Shown here: positions 37,074 to 47,081 of the stretch, in pieces
Layout of the letters: every line of letters starts with the position of its first letter
Numbering within the stretch: position 1 is the first letter of the stretch
NCBI GenBank assembly: GCA_022072025.1
Contig: JAJVIP010000010.1
Span: 62,001-126,000 of the forward strand
Origin: Elusimicrobiota bacterium
GTDB lineage: Bacteria; Elusimicrobiota; Elusimicrobia; F11
DNA length: 64,000 nt
Direction: 5' to 3'
Notes under the pieces: model-generated
The model's input: the letters and a program-made list of their open reading frames with translations, nothing else
Database searches by the model: none
What the model was told of the DNA's origin: nothing
Program-made: the position numbers and the translations under genes

Positions 37074-40000
37074 TTAACTTCTTGATTCCTCTACAATCGC
37101 AATATCTTCTTTTGTTAGCCCGTAGAGCTTATACACTAACCCATCAATCTCCCGCTCCGAGGGGGTCGTATCCGTATCCGCGTTTCGCTGCTTCACCGTT
37201 AGGATGTGATTAACGAGACTGATGACTGATTTCTGATCAGCACCCGTGGCAATTTTTATCGGGAGGCGTTTCAGATTAACAATCTTGACTTCAGCGAAGG
37301 CCCGATTTTCCTCATTTGTTAATTTGCGATGTATCCAATTCATAAGATTTGAGTTGAGCAATCCCAATAGATATTGAATGTCTATTTTTGTATCGAATAT
37401 AAGATGAGTAGTATCCATGCTAAAGCGTCCGACTTCATCAAGAGCGGCGATCAAACTGTCTCCAGTTTGGCGAATGATTATCTTTGGCTTTCTGCCGAGT
37501 TTTGTTTCGTCCGAATTACTCCAAAGCAATTGCTTATCAAATAAAACAAATTTGTTATTAAAAACGATTTGATATCGATCAACATCTCTACCCCGAATTA
37601 TCTCGCGGTATTTGCTGTTAATCTTACGATCTGACAAATATTTTTTATTATCGCCTGTTTTTATTCCATTATAAAAACCTGCCAACTCACCTAGCGAAGT
37701 ACTGTTATCTCGTATCTTTTTAATTATATTTGCGCCAATTGCATCAGTATAAAATCTACAGCCCTCGTTGCTCGCAAATTGGAGCTGGGGAATGAGCGAT
37801 GGCTTCAGTGTGGCAAATTTCTCCAGATCGGCAACTTCATGAATTTGAACTTTATTTTCCTCTTCAGCTGATCTTTTAAAGATGCAAATTAAATTACCGC
37901 CAATTTCAGCACTTTCAAATACTCGGCCATGAATATTTACCAAAGTCACTAAAGAGGTTTTCGATAAAAGGAATTTGCGCATTTTTTCACAGGTGTCATT
38001 TAGCAATAATGTATTTGGAATTATAAACGTACACACTTTTTTATTAGCAACGATTTCATAGGCGCGCCTTAAAAATAGAATAAATGTATTCCCTTTATAT
38101 TCAATCACATCGCTATACAAAGGAGTAAGTAGCTCTATGTCCTTCTTAGTGAGATGGTTTTGTTTTTTACCCAGTGCCAGTGTAATGTATGGTGGATTCG
38201 CAATTATCACATCAAATCCATTTTTCCTGTGAAACACTTCGGAGAAATAAATTTCAAAGTCAAAGATTTCCTTGCCATTAGTTAGTTCGAGGATGAGATC
38301 GTCAATTTCATGTTTGAATTTTTCTTTCTGCTTCCGGTCTGTGGCATCAAAGTAGCGAGGTTTGAGTTCCTCCAACTTATTAAAAAGTTCTACGTTGAAC
38401 AGATTTTTCTCCACGCAGAGTAGCGAATTCCCGGCGACAATCTTGTAATCAAGGTTGGGCAGCGGTTTGATTTGCTTCACGTCATCCTCGTCCACCACCA
38501 GCGATAACCAGAGACGTAGCTTGGCGATTTCAACGGCCCCAGGATCGATATCCACTCCGTAAAGGCAGTTCTGGATAGCGTGGCGTTTGAAGTGATAGGA
38601 GGTACGTTCATGAACATCATTAAAGTAGGGGGTGAGAGTTGATCGTGCCCTGACGATTTCTTGCATCATGCCCACAGGAAATGCGCCGGATCCGATGGCG
38701 GGGTCGCACACAGTAATGTCGGCGAGCTTATCATCGAGTAGGCGAGAATGAGTCTCAATGGTCTTGGGAAGTTTGCGAGCGTATCCCGTGCCCTCCACGC
38801 GAGCGGCTTCGTAGTGGCTGGCCTGGTCACCGGAGCGTATGAAGGTTTCGATATCGGTGCGTGGAATAATTTGCTCGGTGTTGACAGCGGTGTCGATGTA
38901 ATTGATAAGACTTTCCTGGCACATGTAGTGGACGATTTCACGTGGCGTGTAAAACGAGCCTTTGGATTTTCGCTCCTTCACCCCGAGCAGATTCTCGAAC
39001 ACCTTGCCAAGCATCTCTGGATCAATGGCCACTTCCTTTTCTAGTGGTTCGGCTTCGTTGACGGTGAAGTTGTAGCGGTCGAATACGTCGAGGATACCCG
39101 TGCCGATGTCACCGGCCTTGGTGGTCTTGGTGTTCGCGAACAGCGAATTGGGGATGGCGATGTCGGTCTTCTGCCAGTCGTAACCAGCGAGTGGTTCAAA
39201 GAGTCCACCGTTTAAGAACGGTATGCGGCAGTTTAAGGTTTTGCACCATGCGTCGTGGCCGCGATCCGTAGCGAGCGTGTCGTAAAAGAGTGGTTCGAGA
39301 ATGTCGTTGAAAAAGTTCTTGTGCGGGCCGAATTTACCGTCGAGAAGATGGCGGAGAAAATTGTGCGGACCGTCACCCCAATCGCAACCTTTGGACACGC
39401 CCAACCAACCTTTCTTTTGTAAGAAGTAGAGGAAAACAATTTGCCCCATAAGTTTCTTGGCAAAGTCGGCAGTGCTGACGTTCTTGGAGGCAAATTCGTC
39501 GCGGATGGTTTTGTCCCGTTTCATCAAAACTTCGATTTCATCTGCGAGATCGAGGAACAGCGCTTTGTATTGCTCGAAAAATTCCTTGGTAACAGCCTCA
39601 ACGCTGAAAGCGTCTTCGATCTGCGCAAGCATAGGATGATTCTCGGTGTCCTGGAGCAAGTCGAGAAAACGGGTCTGCGCTGTGTGACAACTCTCGCCTT
39701 CCCCAACGATATAGGAACTGCGGCGGGCGGGGGTGAGTTTGGTTTTTACGCCAACCTTGCCATCGTCCTGCGCGACGGCTGCGTATTCCATTTTGACGTA
39801 GGAAAAGCGCCATTGCTTTTCCGTTGGCGAAACGAAGGCAACGAGCGCGGCTTCCTTGCTATCACGAGTTTTGAGATGGTCGGCGACGAAGTTGCGGATA
39901 GCGGTGCGGGCGCGTCCCAATTTGGATTCTGCCGTCAGGTGGACGATAAGAACGTCGAGCTTCTCATCGTCGGGCGAGGTGTAAGTGCCAAGGCGTTCGT

Positions 40001-40172
40001 AGCCTTTGACGTGGTCTTTGAAGGCGTCCTTGACGTATGTGGTGTTCCATGCCTGAGCCTTTGACTCGTCAATGTGGTTGAGCAGATTGACGGCGAATTG
40101 CCGGAAACGGCCTTTGTCGAAAGGCTGAGGGAAAGTATCGGTGACAAGCGCGCGGGCTTGCTGTGAATTCAT
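37074..40172 (-). CDS. Eco57I-type adenine DNA methyltransferase of a restriction/defence operon
   Basis: This 1032-residue protein carries N6-adenine methylase motifs: AdoMet motif DPAIGSGAF at ~490-498 and catalytic NPPYI at 659-663, preceded by KGSFYTPREIVHYM. A long helical N-terminus (FLYFLQKKGWLG, NGGLFEPL, LEKEVAIDPEMLGKVFENL) and a C-terminal target-recognition region (GIKTGDNKKYL, LPIKIA) are as in Eco57I/PglX-like enzymes. No complete nuclease site is evident in its first 130 residues. It overlaps the PLD-helicase gene by 4 nt, so the two form one unit. The 3' half is AT-richer than the 5' half, a possible sign of target-domain exchange. Confidence 0.85.
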   Translation of the reverse strand: MNSQQARALVTDTFPQPFDKGRFRQFAVNLLNHIDESKAQAWNTTYVKDAFKDHVKGYERLGTYTSPDDEKLDVLIVHLTAESKLGRARTAIRNFVADHLKTRDSKEAALVAFVSPTEKQWRFSYVKMEYAAVAQDDGKVGVKTKLTPARRSSYIVGEGESCHTAQTRFLDLLQDTENHPMLAQIEDAFSVEAVTKEFFEQYKALFLDLADEIEVLMKRDKTIRDEFASKNVSTADFAKKLMGQIVFLYFLQKKGWLGVSKGCDWGDGPHNFLRHLLDGKFGPHKNFFNDILEPLFYDTLATDRGHDAWCKTLNCRIPFLNGGLFEPLAGYDWQKTDIAIPNSLFANTKTTKAGDIGTGILDVFDRYNFTVNEAEPLEKEVAIDPEMLGKVFENLLGVKERKSKGSFYTPREIVHYMCQESLINYIDTAVNTEQIIPRTDIETFIRSGDQASHYEAARVEGTGYARKLPKTIETHSRLLDDKLADITVCDPAIGSGAFPVGMMQEIVRARSTLTPYFNDVHERTSYHFKRHAIQNCLYGVDIDPGAVEIAKLRLWLSLVVDEDDVKQIKPLPNLDYKIVAGNSLLCVEKNLFNVELFNKLEELKPRYFDATDRKQKEKFKHEIDDLILELTNGKEIFDFEIYFSEVFHRKNGFDVIIANPPYITLALGKKQNHLTKKDIELLTPLYSDVIEYKGNTFILFLRRAYEIVANKKVCTFIIPNTLLLNDTCEKMRKFLLSKTSLVTLVNIHGRVFESAEIGGNLICIFKRSAEEENKVQIHEVADLEKFATLKPSLIPQLQFASNEGCRFYTDAIGANIIKKIRDNSTSLGELAGFYNGIKTGDNKKYLSDRKINSKYREIIRGRDVDRYQIVFNNKFVLFDKQLLWSNSDETKLGRKPKIIIRQTGDSLIAALDEVGRFSMDTTHLIFDTKIDIQYLLGLLNSNLMNWIHRKLTNEENRAFAEVKIVNLKRLPIKIATGADQKSVISLVNHILTVKQRNADTDTTPSEREIDGLVYKLYGLTKEDIAIVEESRS

Positions 40173-43100
40173 GGACGCTGGCTAAGAAAGGACGACAATA
40201 TCACCTCTCGAAACGCCAATGCCTGGCTGGCATTTGCAATGGGGCTGGCCTGAAAAAACTCTTGTTTGATATCGCGCCGAAGAATAGCCAGCACCTTGAG
40301 CGGCTCGATTTCCTTCTTGAGGCGCGCTGCCATCTTTTTAGTGAGGGTCTTTGGAAGCGAGCCATCTTCCAGGAGCCGTATCACCTTGCTGACAAAATCC
40401 TCATCATCCTCAGTAAACTGTGGACACCGGCGAAGCGCCCGCTCTTTAAGGCGCTTTAGAAGGTAGGCGTCATAAGGGCTCCCACGAAACGATGATTCGT
40501 CCTGCTGAGGTTCGGCTGTCGTTGCGGTAACGAAGGCAGTTTTATTCCTGTCGAGCAGGCCATAGAACTCCTTTGGGATGGATTGCCGCGGCTCATTCGT
40601 ATCAGCGGGCCTAAGGATCGTTGCTGCCGACATAAAGTCTAATTCTGTGGCCAGCTGACTGCCTGCCCCGGACAGGAAGAACTTGTCAAGTTTGCCCTGT
40701 CGAAAATAGGAGATCAGTGCCGGAAATTGAACCGCTTCCGGGGCCGATGAAAGCATCCGGGTGGAGCGCGCCTTTTTTGGTAAACGTTTAATCCGCTCAA
40801 ATAAAGTGGGGTTTTTATCGCGAACCTCACGGATTTCAGAAAGAAATTTCAATTCTGTTTCCTCGTTCTCGTCTTCACCGGTGATGGTCACCTTGGAGTT
40901 CCACTTGGCAAAGAGATCATGTGAGACAACTTCTTCACCCTCAGTGAGCAGTCGGGCGTCGGAACCAAGCATTTGGATAAAAGCATGAATCTTGGCTTCG
41001 GCGGCCTCCCGTAACTTGATGAGATCGTTGCCTTCGTCCGTTGGGAAAAAGTTGTAGGTGTGAATGGTATCGAACTTGGTGTCCACCCTATTTACCCGAC
41101 CAACCCGCTGGATCAAACGGGTTGGGTTCCAAGGGATGTCGTAATTAATAACCACATTGGAACGATGAAGATTGACACCTTCGGAAAGCACCTCAGTGGC
41201 AACGAGGATGCGGTATTCATCCTTCGGTTTATAGGCTTTGGCATCAAAATTAGCGGTAACGTCTTCACGAACGCTTTTAAGTGACTCACCGGTAAAAAGC
41301 AAAACTTTTGACCCGACTTCCTTTGTAATTTGGGCGGCAAGGTAATTGGCGGTTTCCTTGGACTCCGTAAAGATGATCAGCTTGCCGCTTTTAAGCAACT
41401 TGGACGTCTTCAGAATCTCTCGAAACGATTCCCATTTGGGGTCCCGGACGACTTTTTTCCATTGGGAACGAATGGCCTTCAGTGCCTTCAAGTCATCCTC
41501 CAGAAGGGAAATGTATTCCTTCTTGAAGTCGCCTGCGGACAATTTTTCTGCTTTGTCCTCTTCTATCAACCGTTCAATACCTTCCTGGTCGTCGGTTTCA
41601 AGTAGTTCAAATATTTTTCCAGCGTATTTTTTGCTAATGAAAACATGGCCTTTATGGAACTCCGCGATCACGCGCTCATAAGTTTGGATGAAACGGCCAA
41701 GCGTGGAGAGAAATGCCGTGAAACTGCTTTCCAACCGCTTCACGGTCAGAATCTTCATGAATTTGGCGAGGTTCCGTTGACTTTGAATGTCCTGCTCGTC
41801 CTGCTTCCCCGTATAGTAGGCCAGCGGGGTGTAGCGAACATATTTAAAGTCATCTCTCAGCAATCGAATCGTTTCATCGAACACTTCGCTTTCGGTCTTG
41901 TTGAACTTGTAATACAGCGGCTCTGGGTCAGCAACTTCGGGAAACTTCAGACCCTGACGTTTCAAATCTTCCCCATAGTACTTTTCGATTTCCGTGCGAG
42001 TGCGGCGGATCATGAGATACTTGAGGATCTTTTCACGAGTTTTTAGGGCATTTTCCTGAACTGTCGCGAAGTACTCGTTTCGGTTGGCTTGACGATCTAG
42101 CCCTTTTAGCTTGCGCTTTAATGCTCCGAAGAACGCTTCAAGGTTGCGGACGTTTGGAATGGTGCTGTTCTTTCCAGGTTGAAATAGCTTGATCTGACTC
42201 AGGATGTCCTGTGGGGTATTATTTAGTGGTGTGGCAGAGACAAGAATGACTTTCTTCCCGCGACAGATTTGAGCAAGAAGTTCATAGCTTTGCGTGTCCT
42301 CGGTTCGGAATCGATGCGATTCATCAATGAAAACATTGGTGAACTTCGAGAGATCGCGCTCCACAAGCGATTCCAGTTTCCCAAGAGATTCGCACAGAAA
42401 CCCGCGTACGCCGAACTCGCGAAACACGTTCGGCCACGAACCGGAATTATTTTCGTCGAGAAGATGCGGAGGGGCGATGACGAGGCACGGCTCATTGAGT
42501 CGATGCGCAAGAAGAGCAGACATATACGTTTTACCGAGGCCGACGACGTCTGACAAAAAAGCCCCACCGTATTCATCGAGGACTTTTTGCGCGTTTAGCA
42601 CGGCCTCTTCTTGATATTTTAGTTTCTTGAATCCTTTTGGCAAATAGACATCATCGATCTCGTCCGGCAGGTTGAGCCATCCACGGAAATACTCGTAGAG
42701 AAATTTCAAATATAACTCATAAGGGGTGAACTGCGCGTATGGCGATTTGAGTTCTATGGTAGCTACATAGTCCTGGGTAACATCAACCGATTTCTCCCAT
42801 AGTTCATTAAATTTCCGGATCGCGAAATCATAGTCAGATGGATTCTTTAGCTCGACATTGAATTCCAGGTTGTCCTGTAGTCCAGCGGCCGTGAAATTGC
42901 TCGAGCCGGTAATGACGCGCCCCTTGTCGCGGTCATCCTCATGGAACGTCATGATGTAGAGCTTTGCATGGACGCGGGCCGACGGATACGCTCGGACTTC
43001 GAGCTTGCCCGTTTTAATCCACTCGATGAACATTCTTATCCCATCCTCGATCTCCGAGGTGTCTGCAGAACCTTGAAGCTCGTCAATGACCATATCCGGA

Positions 43101-43423
43101 AGCCGCTCTCTAACTTGGGCGTGTGATTCCAGAATAAATTCCTGCTGCTCGTTTGCGTTTTGAATCAAATCGAACGTAGCCCGATCAGTCTTAATACCGA
43201 TGAGAATCCGTATCTTCTCGGTTTTGGTGAGGGAAGGATAAAGCTTGTGAAAACCGCTGATAAAGAAATAACCGACCAGGCAATCGAAGTGGCGGGTATC
43301 GTCGGCCAGCAACGCGGTGAACCTATCGGATAGACTCTGGCCGCGCTCGTTGGTGATAAAGGTCAGATCGGTCGATGGCCGCGGCTCGCTCCGGGGCGTT
43401 TCTCTTTTTTGACGTGGAGACAT
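40169..43423 (-). CDS. PLD nuclease-SNF2 helicase fusion
   Basis: This 1084-residue protein begins with a phospholipase D-type domain (~20-220): HKD motif H152-A-K154 (VHAKLYIM) and GSSNFTAAGL at 173-182, ending with FNVEL. A SNF2/DEAD-like motor follows: Walker A VVGLGKT at 293-299, FIDESHRFR, LVSATPLNN and KLIIFTESKET. Motif VI is IPWNPTRLIQRVGRVNR. The C-terminal ~250 residues are helical and lack known motifs. PLD nucleases joined to NTP-driven helicases occur in CglI/NgoAVII-like restriction systems and in DISARM (as separate genes). Paired with the methylase, it is likely the effector of a restriction system. Its start is 5 nt after the small HTH gene. Confidence 0.85.
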   Translation of the reverse strand: MSPRQKRETPRSEPRPSTDLTFITNERGQSLSDRFTALLADDTRHFDCLVGYFFISGFHKLYPSLTKTEKIRILIGIKTDRATFDLIQNANEQQEFILESHAQVRERLPDMVIDELQGSADTSEIEDGIRMFIEWIKTGKLEVRAYPSARVHAKLYIMTFHEDDRDKGRVITGSSNFTAAGLQDNLEFNVELKNPSDYDFAIRKFNELWEKSVDVTQDYVATIELKSPYAQFTPYELYLKFLYEYFRGWLNLPDEIDDVYLPKGFKKLKYQEEAVLNAQKVLDEYGGAFLSDVVGLGKTYMSALLAHRLNEPCLVIAPPHLLDENNSGSWPNVFREFGVRGFLCESLGKLESLVERDLSKFTNVFIDESHRFRTEDTQSYELLAQICRGKKVILVSATPLNNTPQDILSQIKLFQPGKNSTIPNVRNLEAFFGALKRKLKGLDRQANRNEYFATVQENALKTREKILKYLMIRRTRTEIEKYYGEDLKRQGLKFPEVADPEPLYYKFNKTESEVFDETIRLLRDDFKYVRYTPLAYYTGKQDEQDIQSQRNLAKFMKILTVKRLESSFTAFLSTLGRFIQTYERVIAEFHKGHVFISKKYAGKIFELLETDDQEGIERLIEEDKAEKLSAGDFKKEYISLLEDDLKALKAIRSQWKKVVRDPKWESFREILKTSKLLKSGKLIIFTESKETANYLAAQITKEVGSKVLLFTGESLKSVREDVTANFDAKAYKPKDEYRILVATEVLSEGVNLHRSNVVINYDIPWNPTRLIQRVGRVNRVDTKFDTIHTYNFFPTDEGNDLIKLREAAEAKIHAFIQMLGSDARLLTEGEEVVSHDLFAKWNSKVTITGEDENEETELKFLSEIREVRDKNPTLFERIKRLPKKARSTRMLSSAPEAVQFPALISYFRQGKLDKFFLSGAGSQLATELDFMSAATILRPADTNEPRQSIPKEFYGLLDRNKTAFVTATTAEPQQDESSFRGSPYDAYLLKRLKERALRRCPQFTEDDEDFVSKVIRLLEDGSLPKTLTKKMAARLKKEIEPLKVLAILRRDIKQEFFQASPIANASQALAFREVILSSFLSQRP

Positions 43424-43428
43424 TCCCT

Positions 43429-43653
43429 TTATTTCCTCCCGCGCCGTTTGCCGCTGATCCGGTCGTACTTGGACCCACGCAACCGTTTAACTTCCCTCTT
43501 TTCGAATAACCAAGTGGTGCCGGTGATCCGTGTCCACGGCTTGAGGCGCCCGCTTTTCATCCACGAGTACAGAGTCTGCCGAGTAATGCCGAGGAGCTTG
43601 CAAGCCTGGGACGTTGCAAGGAGGGACGATGGGTTGAGGGGTTTGTTCGGCAT
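43429..43653 (-). CDS. Excisionase/MerR-like HTH regulator of the restriction-like operon
   Basis: This 74-residue protein carries the 'excisionase family' winged helix: LLATSQACKLLGITRQTLYSW then MKSGRLKPWTRITGTTWLFEKREV, followed by a very basic tail. It is the first gene of the operon and ends 5 nt before the PLD-helicase start, so it is probably its regulator. An AT-rich stretch with TTGACA and TATAAA elements lies just upstream (43670-43690), but their spacing is poor. Confidence 0.75.
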   Translation of the reverse strand: MPNKPLNPSSLLATSQACKLLGITRQTLYSWMKSGRLKPWTRITGTTWLFEKREVKRLRGSKYDRISGKRRGRK

Positions 43654-43877
43654 CGATTCGAATCAAATCAATTTTATACGAGGGTGTCAAAAATAATAAC
43701 CGAATTCTCCTTGCGACGGTAATGGCTGAAAACACGCTGACGTAAGTTAAAACCCACCCCCATCTCCAACTAATTCCTGACATTTCGCGGCCGAATCCCG
43801 TCTCTTTATAGATAAGGCCATCCTTCCCTCATTCGGCGGGACGGCTTGACTCTTTTATTTAACGAAGGTAGGTCCGT

Positions 43878-44066
43878 GTGAAGGAAACAGCTGAATCCGG
43901 TGGATTATTAACGGTCAAAGAGGCGGCCCGAGTTCTGAAAATCTCGCCGTACACGCTCCGCAAATGGATACGAGCGATGGAAATTCACCCTGTCCGATTC
44001 GGCCGGAAAATTATCCGCATCGAGCGGGAGACGCTCGCAAGATGGATTCAAAAGAATAGATCCTAA
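43878..44066 (+). CDS. Excisionase-like HTH protein preceding the integrase
   Basis: This 62-residue protein has an excisionase-type winged helix: LLTVKEAARVLKISPYTLRKW, then IHPVRFGRKIIRIERETLARW. It starts at GTG 43878 with a GGTAGGT site upstream. It precedes the integrase by 15 nt and probably acts as its directionality factor. It diverges from the HTH at 43429-43653 across a 224-bp gap that must contain both promoters; a TTGACT box (near 43846) precedes this gene. Confidence 0.75.
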   Translation: MKETAESGGLLTVKEAARVLKISPYTLRKWIRAMEIHPVRFGRKIIRIERETLARWIQKNRS

Positions 44067-44081
44067 GAGGAGGAGACGATT

Positions 44082-45206
44082 ATGGCAGTGGCACTTCGGC
44101 AACGGGGCAAATCCTATTCCGCCTACTGGCGGGAGGATGGCAAGGTGATCGAAAAATCTTTGGGCACGGACCTAAGGATGGCCAAAATTAGAATGGCCAA
44201 TATTGAAAACCAATTGGTCGACAAAAAGAAAGGGATCAATAAGCAGGTTCTTTGGGAGGAATATAAAGAAAAATACCTGAAATTTATTTCTTCCGATCAC
44301 GCAAAAGACACAGTGGTCCGCAACAAAACGATCTTTAACAACTTCGACCGCGCCATTACAATTCAGTACTTATCGGATATAACGCCGGAGGTGCTTGAAG
44401 AATACAAACTCCTCAGAAAAAATCTTGGAATGATGGGATCGACTATAAACCGGGAATTGGTGGGAATAAAGACCGCCATGAAAAAAGCGGCGGAATGGGG
44501 ATATGCCTCTACCAATATCTGGGGGGTTCGAAAACTGCCTGAGGTCAAACGGCACCCGTTCTTCTTCTCAGAAGAAGCTTTGCAACAATTGCTTTCCGTT
44601 GCGGATCCATACTGGCGGGTGATAATCCACATCGGATTTTACGCCGGCCTCAGGCTTGGAGAAATCGTGAATCTCAAATGGGCGGACATCGATTTTAAAC
44701 AGCGTTTTCTAAAGGTTTCCCCCAACGACGAGTGGCATCCGAAAGACCGGGAGGCCCGGCAGGTTCCCATGCATCGCGAGCTGGAGGAGTGTTTAAGGGG
44801 ATGGCAGAAAGCTTCGGCGGGGCAAGAGAATGTGGTCCCATGGAACATGAAATATTGCATCCTCTCCATGAATTTCACTCGCCTACGAAAGCGCTCCGGC
44901 CTCGACAAAGGCACCTTGCACTCCTTGCGCCATTCATTCGCCTCTCATCTGGCCATTAAGGGGATCGATTTGAACCGCATAAGAGTAATGATGGGGCACA
45001 GTTCAATCGTCACCACCCAAATCTACGCCCACCTGTTGCCGTCCAACCTCATCAACGCAATTGACGAGCTCCCAACGCTAAAATCTGAAACGACGCCCAA
45101 AAAAGCGCCGATGAACAATCCTGACGCCGTTTGTTGCCACAAGAACGGAGCGGATCATGGAGCACCCCACGTCACCAAAGCGCCAATAGCGGCGATTCCA
45201 GCCTAG
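44082..45206 (+). CDS. Tyrosine recombinase/integrase
   Basis: This 374-residue protein has an N-terminal AP2-like arm-binding start (GKSYSAYWREDGKVIEKSLG), a core-binding domain (~55-150) and a catalytic domain. The catalytic residues are Arg191 (AGLRLGE), H280-x2-R283 (HSLRHS), His306 (MGHSS) and Tyr315 (TTQIYAH). It would integrate and excise the mobile element with the neighbouring excisionase-like protein. The last ~50 residues are low complexity. GAGGAGGAG precedes the ATG. No tRNA gene or clear att site is seen in the adjoining 100 bp. Confidence 0.9.
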   Translation: MAVALRQRGKSYSAYWREDGKVIEKSLGTDLRMAKIRMANIENQLVDKKKGINKQVLWEEYKEKYLKFISSDHAKDTVVRNKTIFNNFDRAITIQYLSDITPEVLEEYKLLRKNLGMMGSTINRELVGIKTAMKKAAEWGYASTNIWGVRKLPEVKRHPFFFSEEALQQLLSVADPYWRVIIHIGFYAGLRLGEIVNLKWADIDFKQRFLKVSPNDEWHPKDREARQVPMHRELEECLRGWQKASAGQENVVPWNMKYCILSMNFTRLRKRSGLDKGTLHSLRHSFASHLAIKGIDLNRIRVMMGHSSIVTTQIYAHLLPSNLINAIDELPTLKSETTPKKAPMNNPDAVCCHKNGADHGAPHVTKAPIAAIPA

Positions 45207-45308
45207 CTGATTACGCCTCCCCCCTTAAATCTCTTAGATCGCCTCTCTTACCTTGGATTGATTGGTTCCCTGTTCTCCAAATCCCAGTTGGCTCAAACTG
45301 TTGAATTC

Positions 45309-47081
45309 TCAATCGAACCTTATTCCAAAAAGACCACCATGTTCTGATTCGTCAGTGAGTGTAGCTGGCATAACGTATTGATCGATGAAACCCGTTGGCA
45401 GGATCGTCTTCACCGTTTCAAAAATATCGGAATTCATCGTTACGATATACTGGAATTTTAAAGACTCTGCTGTTTGTGCGCCAACTGAGAGCGCAGTGGC
45501 AATCTGGCGGTCATCCACACCATCAAAAAGATGACTATCATGGACGAGAAACCCTGGCCCCATCTTTCGCTCACGGCAAAGCTTCATGAGCATCATGTCA
45601 AAACAGAAGAGCTGCATATTTGTTATGCCCTTGCTTCTGGCACCTGGGATCGTGATGCCGAATTCCGGCCCATTTAACGTTTCACTCAAAGTAAAGCTGC
45701 CCGCCTGTTCATACAGCTGCGTCGAAATTTCTTCGAATCCCACAATCGCACGGCGCAAGACGTGTTCCTGCTCTCGGAATTCCTGTTGTAGTTGAGCAAG
45801 GAGCTTCCCGCGCTCAATACTCAACTCCCCTTTCTGCCCCTCGATATTTTCGGCTACGGAGAATTGTTGTCGAAGTGTTTCCAATTCGGTGTTTGCCTTC
45901 ACCAACTGGGTTTGAAGTTGAGTGAATTGCTCCAAGGCTCCGTGTGCAGTCAAGATCGACATGATTTCTGCTCTCCGCTTGTCCAAAACCTCCATGGTTT
46001 TTTGCCGCTCGCCAATTCGTGCTTCAAGCGAACGGGTTTCCTCACTCAAGTAAGCTTTTCTATTAGAGACCACTGAATCATGGAACAACTTTACCTCGTC
46101 AAATCGACGAGTTACCTTCTCTGGGAACGTGATGCCGAGTTCTTTGTAAACGCGTTCTACCTCTGAGGAATTAGGAGACCGTTCAACCGAAATCGATAGA
46201 TTAAGTTCCTTGAGTAGATGGCGATCAACGGTATCTTGATCAGCCAGGGATCCCAATTTCGATGTAACCTCAGAAGCTTCCTTTTCCAAAGCATGGTACT
46301 CTGGAAGAACCCGAAACGTCTGCATAGAAGCAGTCAAACTTTTTGATCGTTCCTCCGCGACGGCCAAGCGCGTCCGTAGCTCAGCGGTGGTGCCAATGAC
46401 CTTTCCAAGCGTTCCGCCGGCTGCAGCTTTTTTTATTTCCCGTAGTGTTCGTTCGCGCTCGCGGACTTTCTGCCATTCGTAAGCAATAGTCCAGTCGAGA
46501 CCCAATAGGTAGAAAATATCTACTTGTTGATCCCCGAGCTGTTGAGGATCGGTATGCTTAAAAGGCGAATTAAACCCGCCGCTCGATTGTCGACGAACAA
46601 AGTAAGGGAAAAGAGAACGAAATGTCGGGCCGCTTATCGTGGCTTCTTCTTCATCATCCGATTGGCCTAAAGAAAACCAGATATTTCCCAAGACAAGACG
46701 CCAATTCGAATTTGAAATAACATTTGTTCCGGTCTTCTTATCGAGCACTGGCTGGACGGTCCAATCGGATGTGTCGGCGGAATTAACGATGATTTTGCTG
46801 GGCTGACTTCCCGAACGTTCGATTGATGCAACTTTATCCTGAAGATCAAAATCACATCCGAATGAAAAGGTTTTAAGGGCGTCCGACCTGAAGATCGAAT
46901 CTGGTTCACTTTTTGAGCCCATCAGAAAATGAATAAGTTCGATCAAACTTGTCTTACCAGCGCGGTTTCGTGTTTGCTTAACCGTCGAGTCAGGCGTTTT
47001 CTTAGCCAGGAGGATGTTAAGCCCAGGTTTGAACTGAAGACTTTTAAACGACTGCAGATTGCTGAAAATTCGGTGGATCAT
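45309..47081 (-). CDS. ABC-3C system ATPase (DUF2326 family)
   Basis: This 590-residue SMC/RecN-like ATPase has its N-terminus at FKPGLNILLAKK, with a degenerate Walker A NRAGKTSLIELIHFLMG. A long coiled coil spans ~200-460. The C-terminal half has the DUF2326 pattern (GITNMQLFCFDMMLMKLC, FLVHDSHLFDGVDDRQ). ABC-three-component systems pair this protein with a middle component and a CTD protein and act as anti-phage or anti-plasmid defence. It overlaps the middle-component gene by 4 nt. It is convergent with the integrase gene. Confidence 0.8.
   Translation of the reverse strand: MIHRIFSNLQSFKSLQFKPGLNILLAKKTPDSTVKQTRNRAGKTSLIELIHFLMGSKSEPDSIFRSDALKTFSFGCDFDLQDKVASIERSGSQPSKIIVNSADTSDWTVQPVLDKKTGTNVISNSNWRLVLGNIWFSLGQSDDEEEATISGPTFRSLFPYFVRRQSSGGFNSPFKHTDPQQLGDQQVDIFYLLGLDWTIAYEWQKVRERERTLREIKKAAAGGTLGKVIGTTAELRTRLAVAEERSKSLTASMQTFRVLPEYHALEKEASEVTSKLGSLADQDTVDRHLLKELNLSISVERSPNSSEVERVYKELGITFPEKVTRRFDEVKLFHDSVVSNRKAYLSEETRSLEARIGERQKTMEVLDKRRAEIMSILTAHGALEQFTQLQTQLVKANTELETLRQQFSVAENIEGQKGELSIERGKLLAQLQQEFREQEHVLRRAIVGFEEISTQLYEQAGSFTLSETLNGPEFGITIPGARSKGITNMQLFCFDMMLMKLCRERKMGPGFLVHDSHLFDGVDDRQIATALSVGAQTAESLKFQYIVTMNSDIFETVKTILPTGFIDQYVMPATLTDESEHGGLFGIRFD

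Noticed and set aside
44082-45308. A tRNA-associated att site next to the integrase.
   Set aside because: No tRNA-like cloverleaf or repeated core was found in the 100 bp after the integrase, so no attachment site is annotated.
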